From Nemertoderma westbladi (taxonomy: Eukaryota > Xenacoelomorpha > Nemertodermatida > Nemertodermatidae), in NCBI GenBank assembly GCA_032718475.1, contig JAUCBJ010005809.1, positions 35,228 through 99,227 of the forward strand: DNA of 64,000 nucleotides. The letters are read 5' to 3'. The position numbers were made by a program, and so were the translations under genes. Below the pieces are notes generated by a model. It did not search any database. It worked only from the letters and a program-made list of their open reading frames with translations, and was not told where the DNA came from. The stretch's first letter is position 1. The number at the start of each line of letters is the position of its first letter. Below are positions 1 through 12,002 of this stretch, piece by piece.

Positions 1-243
1 CGTAGAAGTAAGTTACTAAGGGTTGGTCACTAATCCTAAGGGTTGGTCACGTAGAAGTAAGTTACTAAGGGTTGGTCACTAAGGGTTGGTCACTAATCCA
101 ACGTAGAAGTAAGTTACTAAGGGTTGGTCACTAATCCTAAGGGTTGGTCACGTAGAAGTAAGTTACTAAGGGTTGGTCACTAAGGGTTGGTCACTAAGGG
201 TTGGTCACTAAGGGTTGGTTACTAAGGGTTGGTCACTAATCCA
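1..243. repeat. 14-bp minisatellite (CTAAGGGTTGGTCA)n
   Basis: Tandem copies of CTAAGGGTTGGTCA are interspersed with a second short block, GTAGAAGTAAGTTA, so that longer units of about 50 to 60 bp recur. The array is cut by the window start. It contains AAGGG but not a regular TTAGGG hexamer, so it is not telomeric DNA. No ORF or promoter is seen. Confidence 0.9.
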
Positions 244-477
244 AGATTGCAGGAAAATATTTAATTTTATTATTTATTTATTAATTTATTATCGTACATT
301 ATAGTTCATATACAATCAAATATAAGTAACAGCTACTGTAATAATAAGGTATAACGTAAGTACAGTGATTACAATCGATAATTAATAATATTAAATTAAT
401 GTGTGCAGATAAATATTTTATGTAATTCAATTCGGACTCAGAGAATCCAAGCACAGTCAAATCATTTGTTTTACTGT

Positions 478-1032
478 AAACTAGGCACGCACATCCAACC
501 TAAAGTATAAACTAGGCACGCAAATCAAACCTAAAGTATAAACTAGGCACGCACATCCAACCTAAAGTATAAACTAGGCACGCAAATCAAACCTAAAGTA
601 TAAACTAGGCACGCACATCCAACCTAAAGTATAAACTGGGCACGCACATCCAACCTAAAGTATAAACTGGGCACGCACATCCATCCTAAAGTATAAACTA
701 GGCACGCACATCCAACCTAAAGTATAAACTAGGCACGCACATCCAACCTAAAGTATAAACTAGGCACGCACATCCAACCTAAAGTATAAACTAGGCACGC
801 ACATCCAACCTAAAGTATAAACTAGGCACGCACATCCAACCTAAAGTATAAACTAGGCACGCACATCCAACCTAAAGTATAAACTAGGCACGCACATCCA
901 ACCTAAAGTATAAACTAGGCACGCATATCCAACCTAAAGTATAAACTAGGCACGCACATCCAACCTAAAGTATAAACTAGGCACGCACATCCAACCTAAA
1001 GTATAAACTAGACACGCACATCCAACCTAAAG
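478..1032. repeat. 31-bp minisatellite, about 18 copies
   Basis: A 31-bp unit (core ACTAGGCACGCACATCCAACC) repeats head to tail about 18 times with few differences. Copies 2 and 4 share the variant GCAAATCAAACC, so the left edge shows a dimer pattern while the rest is homogeneous. That is what recent local amplification of one unit would produce. Confidence 0.93.
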
Positions 1033-2999
1033 CGTATTTTATAAGAGTAAAAGAGGCTAGAGAATATGATATATCTAATCTAACCCACACTTTAATTGTC
1101 TCAATCGAAAAAACGCGTGCAGTATCTATTAATTATTCATTGTAGTTGGCCCTTAAAAATATATGATATAAATATGTATTAGTGGTGGTGGGTAGTAGGT
1201 TTCATTGATTGTGCTAGAATGGAATAAAGCATATTGCCCACCCACCCAAAAGTATTTCGTATTCGAGTCATAGTAATCAATTTTGGGAAATATACAAGTT
1301 GGCCCTCATTTACTATTTATGATGAAATCTAAGGACAAACACGAATTATATAAGTAGAAATTATGGTGTGGGTATTAATGATTTTTAATGAGGAACAAGC
1401 TGGTTATAAGCGTAAATATATGAAATATTTCTAAGTCGCGATTTTGGACACAAAGAACTCATTGTATTAAAAACGTATAAAAGTCAAAAATGTTTAGAAT
1501 CATCGATAATAGTGGGGTAGGCAAAATTCAAAATCCACAAAGGGCGGGAAATTTGAAATTACGTTTTTGCATGTACGTTTTTGCCCCTTTAAATCGTGAA
1601 CCAAGGGTCCAAATAAAAAGCCGATTTCAGAGTCGAAATCAGCACACTCCAGTTACCTAAGAGAAATATCCTGATAAGGTTTAGTTAGTGTTTATCAAAT
1701 AATTAAAGAAATAAATATTATTCTAGAACTTTGGCGAGCTACAAAACATTCCGGTATGGTAAAACAGACCGGACAAGATATTCGTTGTCAACGACTTCGA
1801 CGAATATAGGACGAAAATAGGAGTTTTCATCCTATTTTGAGATGATTTAGTTTTTACAAAAAAAATTTTATTTTTGTCAATATTCTAGAATTACGGATAG
1901 AACTACGGATGATACGATGCTTTCGATGTTGGATAGAGGAAAGATAGCTCTAGAAGAAATATTAACCAACTTTTTCCAAAGTGGCCGGGAAAAGTAGCAA
2001 CAAATGAGGTCGCAAAAACCGCACATATCGCAAATGCGTAAAAATTCGAAAACGACATTCCACGCACCAATTTTTATTATTAGAGCTACGACATCGCAAC
2101 TACTTTTAATAGAGAGACCGAAGAGGGTAGAAACTTTTTCGATCTGGGTAGTGTTTAGTTTCGAGCGGTCTTCCTCCCGAAAATTGGGGCCAAATATTTG
2201 CAACTCGCAAAAACCCCCGATATTCGAAGCTCTATTTATCGAGAAAACTTATCCCCTGGCCTTGAAATTAGAATCCGATGGAATAACTTTTTATTCTCTA
2301 CAAAATCGCTTAACATTGCTTTTATAAAAATCTAATTTCTAATGTACCAATTTCGGGTCCGTAGGGGCCCTCAAGCAAAATTCAAAGTTCCGTAGCTCAT
2401 CCTCATCCACCTAGTTATTTTTTTCAAAAAATCTTCCAATTAAACCTTAGAATTGCAAGTAGTTGACCTAGCAAGAGCATACCGGTAGAAATCAGCCTAT
2501 TGGTCAAGGAATACGTCGCCACATAGAAAAATAGTATCCTTCCGGCATACAATAATAATCAATAAAATATAAGTCGTACCCAGGGTCTAATTTAGCCTCT
2601 AGGACATAAGACTCACAAATAGATACGATCTAAAGTCGTGTCTGGATCTAAGGTCGCACCCCCCTGGTTCACACCCGAGATCTAAGTTCTCCCGAGAATC
2701 TATTTATTTATTTATTTCCTTTCCATTATCGGGCACTAATGACCCATGCTACTGTACGTACATTTTTAATATACTAAACGAAACACATAGCACAAAAATT
2801 AATTACGGTTGGACCCTACAATCTATAATTAAATTCACAGTGACCGACAACCGACCAAAGAAAAAAGAACAAAAATGAAACCAATAGAACTTCATTATAC
2901 ACTATCATTACAAAGTGAAAAATGCAAAAAAATACAAAAAAAAACAAAAAATTTACGAGGGTGGATATTTATGGCCCAGTATTGCGAATATATTAATTA
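1033..2999. other. Unassigned AT-rich intergenic DNA
   Basis: About 2 kb with no coding signal that I can support. Two overlapping opposite-strand ORFs of about 105 codons (1877-2327) have no recognisable domain. No RNA gene or clear transposon terminus is seen. Confidence 0.5.
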
Positions 3000-3003
3000 T
3001 ACA

Positions 3004-3480
3004 ATATTACACAGATAGAAGTACTTCCCAACGGTCCCGTAAAGTCGAGGACGTACAAATATTAAAACAAACTGAAAGTAAATCGTTACTAGAAGACGCT
3101 ACTCGCCTTGCGAGCGAGCCTGCCGCAACCCTACATATTGCTACAAAAGTATTAACTCGATTATTTACAAAAATTGTATCCGCGTCATCACAGCGACTAT
3201 ACTTAAAAAGTAACCTGAACGCAGTATTGTAGGCTACACGGACCTTACGCAGATCCTCAACTCTAAATATACTCCACAGTGAAGTACAATAAAGACTGTA
3301 ACAATAAGTTTTAAATAACGCTCGTTTCACTGGCAATGAGCAACCGCCAAAGAAACGTGCTAACTGGTTACCACGGCGATAAAGAGAACGCTTAGCAACC
3401 ATCATATCAGACTCATCTGACAGTGAACTACTAAGTCTGTGTCCTAGATAAGTAAGTTCTTTTACGCAAGGTATTATTTT
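3004..3480 (-). mobile_element. Non-LTR retrotransposon remnant (C-terminal end of reverse transcriptase ORF)
   Basis: Read on the minus strand, the 132-codon ORF at 3007-3405 and the in-frame sequence upstream to about 3480 encode the region after the catalytic core of a non-LTR reverse transcriptase. Diagnostic pieces are ELTYLGHRLSS at the start, then KRALFKTYCYSLYCTSLW and KVRVAYNTAFRLL, the thumb and C-terminal block seen in CR1/Jockey-type elements. The endonuclease and catalytic YxDD region are absent, so this is a dead fragment. A similar C-terminal block from another insertion lies at 52080-52412. Family assignment is by motif recall and is approximate. Confidence 0.75.
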
Positions 3481-3529
3481 ACCACATCACACACACCACA
3501 TCTAATATTATGGGTTTTTAGAGCTCGCT

Positions 3530-3655
3530 GCAGTTCGTTTCCTGGTCGTTTCAGGTTTTTACAGACCATTCCAGGTCGTTTCAGGTCTTTACAGCTCATT
3601 CCAGGTCGTTTCAGTTCGTTTCAGCTCATTTCAGGTCGTTTCAAGCCGTCTGGTG
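3530..3655. repeat. Short degenerate tandem repeat (CAGGTCGTTT)n
   Basis: CAGGTCGTTT, CAGGTCTTTACAG and CAGCTCATTC blocks recur about ten times with variable spacing, giving a roughly 11 to 34-bp irregular periodicity. It lies just left of the retrotransposon remnant and has no coding content. Confidence 0.75.
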
Positions 3656-4215
3656 TTTCTAGTAGGGAGGCTATGATACTCTTTGTCACTCACTTAGATC
3701 TGTAAGAATCTGTAAGAATGGAAGTTGAATTCATTCTGCATTTTAAATTAAAATTTACATTTTTAATAACTGTACTAATTTGTGATGATAGAAAAGAGGG
3801 GGAAAGTTATTAGTGGTGACCACACAATAGTACAGATGGTCGACCCGATACCAGCAATACAAATCAAAGGAATTATTTGGAAGATACGTTGGGGATTATT
3901 ATGTAAACTTATTTACTTGTATAATGTATAGTATTATGGCTCAAATTAATTAAGTATACATGCACTCATTCATCAATGGCTGACCTGAATCTATTTAGTC
4001 TATATTAATGTTGTTCACATTTGATTCCCCTATATATCTACTTGTAGTTGATTAATTACATTTAACTAATATGTAATGAAGGATATAAACTGAGTAGCTA
4101 ATTAGTTAGGTATAAAGGTATATAAATTATCTGTTTTAGAGGCGTTTAGCATTTGTGTTGTGAAATAAAGTAAGCATTCCACAAAATTGCCTTTTCCTTC
4201 TACTAATGGCAGATA

Positions 4216-4435
4216 GGGTGGAAACTGGACTCAATAAAATCCATCCCTCTCCAGTGTAAAATCGACGCAAATAACCGCTGATTACTCTCAAAAATAAAAA
4301 TGTAACCTGTTGAATTTATTGTTTTGGTTAAAATAACGTGCCACTGTAGCCTGTTCCTTTCCCTAAATTTAGGATTAACATTGAGGCGGGATATTAATTC
4401 GCCAAGATGGTCCCCCCCCCCCCCCCCCCCCCCCC
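4216..4435 (+). repeat. Dispersed inverted-repeat element ending in poly(C), copy 1
   Basis: This stretch matches the reverse complement of 38704-38915 over most of its length: shared blocks include ACGCAAATAAC, TTATTGTTTTGGTTA, AATAACGTGCCACTGT and AACATTGAGGCG. It begins with GGAAACTGGACTCAA, the same string that starts the 38.7-kb copy in + orientation, so the complete element appears to have terminal inverted repeats of that sequence. Here the right terminus is replaced by a run of 24 C (4412-4435). No ORF. It is probably a non-autonomous DNA transposon (MITE). Confidence 0.7.
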
Positions 4436-5698
4436 TGTCTCGAGCAAGGGATGGAAAAGGTTGAGAAAAGGAAGAAAGGGAAATTTTGTGGAATAAATTG
4501 TCATAGTAAAATCAAATAAAATTGTATTATTCTGTTACCAAATACAGTACGTAGGAAATTACAAAGTTAATATTCATTCATATACTGTAGACAGAGCCGC
4601 AAAATAACACTAATGCGGTACCTTATATTTATATTGTTCCATGATTTACACTACTACAGTAGGCCTATATATTCTCCTCTCCATGGATGTAACAATTTCG
4701 TTTTTCCCAAGTCTATGTAGGATTATCACTTTCAAGTTGGTCTATATGTCGTAGCCGAAATTCGTTGTGATTTCGTCGGTGTCCAAGTCTCACCCCCATA
4801 TAACAACGTACACGTATGCTGTGGAAGTCTAGAACGCTGCATGTCCTACTAGCCCCACCCACCCCCTATTCCCCAATCCCATTCCCATTCCCGTTCCCAT
4901 CCCTTAAGCTGCAGCCCTTGACTAGATTTGCTATTGGCTGCTGCCCTCTCCTATCGGCAATGGATGTATTTTCTATTACTATTATCAATTATTATGGTAA
5001 AATGTGTTTATAATTAATTATTATATGTTTATGTCCGGTTATGTCCGGTTATGTTACGTTTGGGAATAAGTTAACTTGAACTTGTCATCGGGGAAAACTC
5101 AAGTTTGTATTCTTACACAGCGTCTTGCCGCTTTTTCTAAGATAAATTTATTAGGTTGTAATTACTAATCAATAACTCATTCATTCTTATCACCACATTC
5201 AAAAACTTACTATTGTCTAATACTGAGTTTCAAATACTGCAGTGTTTATTAGTTTGGAAAGCAAAGAGTAATATAAAGCCGAGTATAACCTATAAAATCA
5301 CAATAATAACCTCAATAAACGACCGAATTAGGCCTGTTTTAATACATTATCATTAATATTTATATTATTTGGGATAATTATAAGGAAATATTATAATGTA
5401 ACTGTATGTAATTCAGTCTCTGATAATTCCTTTATATATTGTCAAAATAAATTAATGAGAAAAAGTTACCACTTGTTTATTTCGATAATTTTATGAATAA
5501 TAATAAATTAGGGCAGTGCAAACCTTTACTTAAAATATTTGTAAAATAAACAATTAGATATAATAAGATACATTAGTATTCATTATTAGTGTTACTGTTA
5601 TATATCATTCGCAATTAATATTGATCCGGCATTCATTTCACTAATAAATCTTAATTAATATATATTTATCCAATAAACTCAATGTTTCTCAATAAGCA
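4436..5698. other. Unassigned AT-rich DNA upstream of the transporter gene
   Basis: About 1.26 kb, strongly AT-rich, with a short C-rich tract near 4850-4910. It must hold the promoter and 5' untranslated region of the transporter at 5699, but I cannot point to a TATA box or start site with confidence. Confidence 0.45.
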
Positions 5699-7042
5699 AT
5701 GACGTCATGCAAGGAGCGGCTTCGCGCATTTTGGTTAAACACCATGCTTTGTACCTGTCTCACAGACTTATTCAAATGGCACCGACGTCACTTGGTTACA
5801 ATCGGTTCCAGTTGTATTATATTCTCATTTGGAACGCTACTAACCACCGGCAACATGAACCAATATGTGACGTCATACATCAGGGCATTTTCGACACCGA
5901 AATCGTTAACATTGGAAGATTTCACATGGGTTCACGGGGTCATGCAGTTTACTGAGGGATGCGCGATGTTGGCTTGCGGGTTCCTTTGTTCCAGAATAGG
6001 TACTAAATTAGTTGCTGGGATCGGATGCTGTCTGGTCATCCTCGGTATATTCCTATCCTACGTTACTGTAACGTCTTCCTTCTACGTATTCGTCCTCAGT
6101 TACGGCGCCCTTATCGGCTTCGGAATCGGACTAGCCTACGTGCCGAGTCTTTCCATGGCACTCAGTTGGAATCCACGCCATCAAGCGGTGGTTAACGGAA
6201 TCGTGAGCGGCTGCATAGGTGTAGGGGGCGCTGCGCTCGAGTTGCTACAGACGCGACTGATCAACCCGGATGAGCTGCCGACCGACGCGAGGGGTTTCTT
6301 CCCGCACCCGGAGTATCTCAATCTGAAACCCGCTCTGCTCCAGATCGGGAGTCTCATGCTGCTCGTTTACGTTTTCTCGCTGTTTCTCGTCTCGGATGAC
6401 GCCAAGCTCGACGACTCTCAAGATGAATCCGCGTATCTAAAGTCCCTGGACGAGAAAAACGGTAAAGTCGAGATGACACCGTCGCAAATGGTAAAATCCA
6501 AGCAGTTCTACATCCTTCTATTCGCCTTCTTCTTCCACATGATGGGTTTTATATTTTTTATCGCTCTCTTTAAGGATTACGGTTCCACCTTCATTCATGA
6601 CGACGAGTTTCTGACTTGGGTGGGTATATCCGCTAATATTTCCTACACGGTCGGCGGACTCATCTGGGGGATCGTTGCTCAGAAAATCGGTTTCAAGAGG
6701 TCGGTGATCGCCGCTGAGTGTCTCATCATGGTGGAGATTCCAGGTCTGGTGTTGGCTCCATTGGTGCAGCCGGTGTTCTACCTGGTATGGATTGTACTCT
6801 TGTATTTGCCTCTTTCTGTGGCGTTCACTACATTTCCGACTGCGATCATACAGTCTTTTGGCGTAGAAAATGCGCAAACAAACATCGCGCTGATTCTCTC
6901 ATCCGCGGGTTTCTCGGGTATTATCTGCTCTCTCATCGCCACACTCCTCACGTCCACTATCGGATGGATCGCTATGTTTGGTTTACTTATTGCCCTCTTT
7001 ATGATTTCATTTTTCCTTATTCTCTTTTACAAAGAATATTAA
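5699..7042 (+). CDS. Major facilitator superfamily transporter, OFA (oxalate/formate antiporter)-like
   Basis: A single uninterrupted ORF of 447 codons encodes a predicted plasma or organelle membrane carrier with 12 hydrophobic helices in a 6+6 arrangement. Helix 1 starts near residue 32; the helix 2-3 loop (residues 94-104, GFLCSRIGTKL) is the degenerate form of the MFS loop motif, and the matching loop in the second half reads AQKIGFKRS. The central cytoplasmic loop (about residues 235-265) is charged and rich in Asp, Glu and Lys. Overall pattern and length fit the OFA/monocarboxylate carrier branch of MFS, so an organic anion is a likely substrate, but the sequence does not prove which. 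The start is the first ATG after stops in this frame. Coding DNA is clearly more GC-rich than its flanks. There are no introns, which may mean a retrocopy or a naturally intronless gene. A polyadenylation signal AATAAA lies at 7163-7168. Confidence 0.88.
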   Translation: MTSCKERLRAFWLNTMLCTCLTDLFKWHRRHLVTIGSSCIIFSFGTLLTTGNMNQYVTSYIRAFSTPKSLTLEDFTWVHGVMQFTEGCAMLACGFLCSRIGTKLVAGIGCCLVILGIFLSYVTVTSSFYVFVLSYGALIGFGIGLAYVPSLSMALSWNPRHQAVVNGIVSGCIGVGGAALELLQTRLINPDELPTDARGFFPHPEYLNLKPALLQIGSLMLLVYVFSLFLVSDDAKLDDSQDESAYLKSLDEKNGKVEMTPSQMVKSKQFYILLFAFFFHMMGFIFFIALFKDYGSTFIHDDEFLTWVGISANISYTVGGLIWGIVAQKIGFKRSVIAAECLIMVEIPGLVLAPLVQPVFYLVWIVLLYLPLSVAFTTFPTAIIQSFGVENAQTNIALILSSAGFSGIICSLIATLLTSTIGWIAMFGLLIALFMISFFLILFYKEY

Positions 7043-8099
7043 ATATTATATTTTCAGCGATATAAATTTTATTTTGAGGTTTTAGTATTTTTTTTTCTTA
7101 GGAAATAATCATACATTTTATTTTTGGGACGTTAGAAATTATACTTAGTATTAGTTGTGCCGAATAAAAATTATAACGTTAATTCTTTGAGAATATCTAG
7201 GAAATGCAGAAGTTGCAAGCCGGAAGTTTTTAAAAATCAATTGAATTCGAAGTATAATAAATTGTATTAATGATCAATATTTGTTGGTTTATCTAATTGA
7301 CATTAAGATTAATTATTTACTCAATGTAATTATTAATGATATCTTTATTAGTATAAATACTTTATACACGTAAAAAGTAAGTTTTTCCAAAGAACACCAG
7401 GTTAATTAATTTGATGAGCGTAGCGAGCGATATTAACGTTAATTCAAAGAATTCAAAGGAAGATAATTTTTAGATACTTTTACCATTTAGTAGGCCTACT
7501 GTACTTATTTTTATTACACAATTCTATTTTTCTCATTCTTGATTACGTTTGACATAAATAAATGCATATATGTAAATGTATATGTAAGTGTATTCCGGGT
7601 AACATTCCCGGCGTCTTAATGTATTAGTTAATATAAGAGGGATAAATAGCAAACGTGTGTAATAAATTAAAAAATATTTTGCGTCCTTTTTAATTTGTTT
7701 TTTTTCTTTTAGTGCATTGTTTATTTAAATTTGGTGAGGATTAATATACGTATTTTTATTTCATATCCAGGTAATTGTTGTTCATAACCTACAGTAAGAT
7801 AGTAAATAGCCTATTTATCCACTGTGTTGCGGTCAGTGCCCATGTAAAGTTAACCATCCTACGTATTATTACCACTGCGGTGCCTGGTGCTTTTGTAATG
7901 CATGGAGTGAAACATTATCCAATATATTTTTCATTTAAATATTAAATTTTAATAATGACTTAGGCCATTTTTGTCAAACATTTACGTAGGACATTGTTAA
8001 GGGGAGTAGTAGATACAGGCATCCAATTTTTTTCAATTTTTTTTTTCCTGTTTCATCTAGAGCAAATTTTTATCAAGATCCCAAATTTGAAAACCGTTT
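7043..8099. other. Transporter 3' region and unassigned AT-rich DNA
   Basis: This contains the 3' untranslated region of the transporter, with AATAAA at 7163-7168, then about 0.9 kb of AT-rich DNA including a TAGGCCTA palindrome near 7493. No gene is seen. Confidence 0.5.
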
Positions 8100-8600
8100 A
8101 GCAAGATCTGACTTACTTCTCGGGATATGGCTGTCTGACCGATTGACTGTCGGTTTGTCCGTCAATATGTCTGTCCGTCAATAAAAAGCAAACTATCTGT
8201 ATAAAAAAAATTCCCTATATGGGTTTTCGTGGTCGGTGACTTTTGTGATGTCAATATTCAAATTTGGCCTCGTTGTTTCTGTCTGTATGCCTGTCAGTCT
8301 ATCCGTCAAAATATAACCGACAGACTAACTGCCAAACAGACAATTTGGAAGTATCAAATGTTAAATCTGACACTCGAAATGAATTCTGCGACCAGGACCA
8401 GGAAAACCCCTCAGGCTAAACTTTTAACTAGATTTTATGCCCTTTTCTTATATTTGACGGACTGATTGTTGGATAGTCAGAAAAACCGACAGACAGATAT
8501 ACAGACAAACAAGATTTCATTAAATGTGAAAACTCACCTCAAAAATGAAATCAGCGACCAGAAAAACCCCATAGCAAAAATCTTAACAAGGCTTTGTTTT
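8100..8600. repeat. Complex dispersed repeat with CTGTCTGTC and AGCGACC...AAAACCCC modules
   Basis: Blocks of GACAGACAGAC or its complement alternate with a module of the form AAATCAGCGACCAGAAAAACCCC (8549-8571 and a variant near 8386-8410). The reverse form GGGTTTTCGTGGTCGGTGAC occurs at 8220-8240. The same two modules recur at 14040-14580, 36030-36800 and 60240-60490, showing a dispersed family that has decayed. Confidence 0.65.
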
Positions 8601-8856
8601 GCTAGGTATATATTGACAGACATTATTTCATAATAACAGACACTTTTTGCGCGGGAAGGTTCAAATTTTAACTGGATTTTTCTCAAAATGAGTTTATAGA
8701 ATTCTTTCGGTACATTTTTCTCAGCTGCCATTTGAGATATAGACTTGAAAATTTCTCACTAGGATCATTTTTTACCTTTAGAATAACGTTAGAATAAAGT
8801 TAACCAATTAGTTTTTTGTATTATGTACGCATAAGCACCAAATTGTGTGATTTTAA

Positions 8857-9952
8857 CCCTATTACCACTGGGGTGTTTTGACCATTAGCACCACTGGGGG
8901 GGGGGGGGGGGGGGGCGATTCGGCCCACCCACTATATTTTTGTAATCGTTCAATGAAATCCTCAAAAATTTAGGCTGTTGGTGAAACTACCATAGATGAA
9001 CACTACCAAACCTTAAAAAGTTAAAATTTCATAAGCAGGGAATCATAATTTTGATGAAAAATAAAAGTAGTCCCAGGACAAAATTACAAAATTTTTTTCG
9101 TTTTCTAAAAACTAATAGTGTGGCAGTGTTGGCTAGATTTAGTAGGTTTTTCAAGACGCTGAATCGAATGTGATTATATTCCATTTCCAAAAATTGAAGT
9201 GGATGCTATTTTTCGTGCACATAAGAAGTGGGCGTGGCACTTCAAATTTTTAAAAATTGGATATTCAGAAAATGCCCCTAATTTTTTATTTCAACGCATC
9301 TTTATAGGTTTTCTGGGCCGCTGAATCAATTGAAAGTAATATAGAAGCCTGAAGACTTAGTGGTTCGCCATTTTTGGTGCACCAAAATTAGGTCGTGGAA
9401 CTTCAAATTTTGAAAAATGAAATGAAAAATTTTGGTGCACCAAAAATGGCAAACCACTAAGTCTTCAGGCTTCTATACTACTTTTAATCGATTCAGCGCT
9501 CCTGAAAACCAATAAAAATGCTTCGAAATCAAAACTTTAGTAAACTTTCCGAATGAAGTAATTTTGAAATTTTAAAGTGCCACGCCCTAATTTTGGTGCT
9601 CCAAAAATGACGTACCACTACACTTACATACTTGTATAGAGCATTAGAGTGATCCAAACCAATAAAATAAATAAAAATAGCCCAAACATAAATAATTACT
9701 AAATCACGAATGACTTTGTAAAAATCGGAAATTTCAAAAAATTTGGTGCTGGAGACCAAATTTTGAGGTGGCACCCATATCGAAAAGTTGAAATCCAATT
9801 GCAACGTCGTTTTTTGAAAAAGATACGGCATTAAATTTGGCTAATTCTGAATAAAAATTGGGCCGGTACGTAATGTGGTTGCATAGTTACAGCAACTAAA
9901 AACTAGGAAGGGGCCGATCCCCCCCCCCCCCCCCCCCCCAGTGGTAATAGGG
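8857..9952. mobile_element. Non-autonomous piggyBac-like element with poly(G)/(C) subterminal tracts
   Basis: The 1,096-bp segment is flanked on both sides by TTAA (8853-8856 and 9953-9956) and ends in inverted copies of CCCTATTACCACTGGGG. A TTAA target duplication plus termini starting with CCC is the hallmark of the piggyBac superfamily. Just inside, the left end has 20 G (8896-8915) followed by CGATTCGGCCC and the right end has the matching 21 C (9919-9939) preceded by GGGCCGAT, so the inverted repeat continues past the homopolymer. On the left the CACCACTGGGG string is duplicated. No transposase ORF is present; the interior is a long imperfect hairpin. Transposition would need an enzyme supplied from elsewhere. 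Confidence 0.8.
9226..9605. repeat. Long imperfect hairpin inside the piggyBac-like element
   Basis: Left arm (about 9226-9400) and right arm (about 9425-9605) are inverted copies. Clear anchors are AGAAGCCTGAAGACTTAGTG on the left against CACTAAGTCTTCAGGCTTCT on the right, GGCGTGGCACTT against AAGTGCCACGCC, and TTTTTGGTGCACCAAAA near both inner ends. Transcription through this would give an RNA foldback of roughly 170 bp per arm. Confidence 0.8.
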
Positions 9953-9956
9953 TTAA

Positions 9957-10889
9957 TGTTTGTGACACTAATTATTTGGCGAATTTTTCTGAAAAATTGG
10001 TCCATTTATAAAAAATAAGCTAAATATATAAAAAAAATTGAAATTGAAAAAACCAATTGGTCTACCTGAAAGCCCATTAATTTCCGGTTGGAATGTATGA
10101 ACAGTTGGCCTATAAAGTAATCTGATAAGTTCTAAAAGTGTACCGACTACAGTGGCTTAATAGTAGTTTGTATGGAAAAAATGTCTTTACTACTCACCTT
10201 AAAAAGTAATGAAAAAGTTACAAACCAACAAGGAAAATCCATTTTTTAAGCAGATAACTTGCGTTCCAATTTTTTGACGGTCAGACCGACGGACATCAAT
10301 TATATTGAGAAGTAAAGAAGATCTTAAAATAAATGTATCAGTTGTTTAGTGTCTCTGGGTGCGGATTCATTGGGTGCCTCCTAGTCTATAGAATAGAATA
10401 TACGTAATTTATTTGATTTGAATTTTAAATAATTCGAATATTTAATAATAATAAAATATACAGCGACGGAATTCCAGATGAACCTACTGACGAGTATCCC
10501 GACTACAACCACGGAGCAGCAGTGACCAAACCATTTATGTTATGTATAATATGCTACTGTAACAACCACTATAGGCCTACCTTTGATAGGCCAAACTAAA
10601 CAAATAAAGGGAATCTAAAACCGACTGTTTACAAATGTCTGATACCTTTCTGGGGCCTTCGTGCAGCACGAGACTAAGTTATCAGATACAGATTACAATT
10701 GAGAAATTCTATCAGAAAAATCGGTATTTAAGAAATTTAACCAACCCGCCAATAAGAATAAATCAAAGAAGAGAGAAAAGTTCCCCCCTTCAACCCCCCT
10801 CTTAATCTGCAACACCCCAACCCAAAGGCGCACAGATAATTAATGAAAGGCAGAGGTGTTAACAGGAAATTTTGAATTTTAGGCATAGA
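9957..10889. other. Unassigned intergenic DNA
   Basis: About 0.9 kb of AT-rich DNA with a TAGGCCTA palindrome near 10574 and C-rich patches at 10784-10805. No gene or clear repeat unit seen. Confidence 0.45.
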
Positions 10890-11455
10890 GGCGACCCAAT
10901 ATGTTAAAAATATTAATTAAAATACTCAGGCATTCATTTTGCGAGATAAATAATAAGCAAGCTGGCTTATTAGTCTGGCACCTTACACTTATGTAATTAC
11001 CCATTGCTAAGTAGTGCTGAAGTGGTTGGACTGGTTCCCAGCGCTAGCAGCTAGGCCAGGCAATAGCACGCATGCCAAGTTATGAAATAGATGGAAGTAT
11101 AGAGTGACGGGATGCGTTCTGATAACTTAATTATGTTTAGATCAATTAAAAACACATTTCTTAAAGCAAATCACTTGAGCTAATTAAAAACTATAATGGA
11201 ATGGGGTATGGGGATTACAGCTGTATAATTTTTAAGTATAATTATTTATATCTTATACTATAAAATAATTAATTTCCATTAAAAGTCATGTTGAAAATTT
11301 ACCCTAACCAAAATTAATTCATTTATCATTATTTAATTAACTGAATTTATCTTATCTTACGAAAATTCAAATTGGAAAATTGTAAACCTTTGCCAAACAA
11401 CATGTGTAACAAATTTGAATAGATTTAATTAAGATTTGGCTGAGTTATTAACGTT
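10890..11455. repeat. Dispersed non-coding element, copy 1 (GGCGACCCAATATG family)
   Basis: Starts with GGCGACCCAATATGTTA and is closely similar to 47851-48556 for its whole length, including CAAGCTGGCTTA, GTGGTTGGACTGGTTCCCAGCG and the AT-rich block ending near CAACATGTGTA. The other copy has about 140 extra bases after the first 20. No ORF and no obvious terminal inverted repeat; class unknown. Confidence 0.8.
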
Positions 11456-12002
11456 TAACCCGTCTTAGGCAGCGTCTTTGTTGGGATGGTGATCCCTTAG
11501 CAGTTCTCCTGTCTACCGCTAGTGGACTGAAATGAAAAAATCATTATTGTTTATAATCCTATCTCTCTGATTCATAATTGTGTTAATTGTATTCAGAATA
11601 CATTTCAACATAAATAAATGTAGCCATCTCCGTTTCGGCAAAAATTCTGGCTTCAAAATGGAACCAACGATATGCCAAGTTTGAGCTTTAACGGAATAAA
11701 ATAAAGGAAACGTTGGAAGGTTTTCAATTCCAGACATTTCACATACAGACGGAAAACTGCAGACCGATTACCGACCCCACAAAAGACAGTGGATGTGTTC
11801 TAGCAAATATCTGACAAGTTTCAGTTTGAACGGATTATAGATAACAATGGGTCAAATAATTTAAATTTAGCGGCAGACTAGAGAACTGCAGACGGATTGC
11901 CTCCTTTGAACGAAACATCTAATGGATTAGTACAACGAAACGGGAAACGGGAAGTAGGCGTGTACAGCAGAACTGGACAATTTACTGCACTTATCTAATT
12001 AA
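11456..12002. other. Unassigned intergenic DNA
   Basis: About 0.55 kb without supported features. A 72-codon minus-strand ORF (11519-11737) shows no domain. Confidence 0.4.

Noticed and set aside
1-243. Telomeric repeat
   Set aside because: The period is 14 bp and only GGGTT is shared with telomeres; it does not lie in a regular 6-bp repeat.
1877-2327. Overlapping opposite-strand ORFs of about 105 codons
   Set aside because: Mutually overlapping, no domain, AT-rich codon use, no splice or start context; most likely chance.
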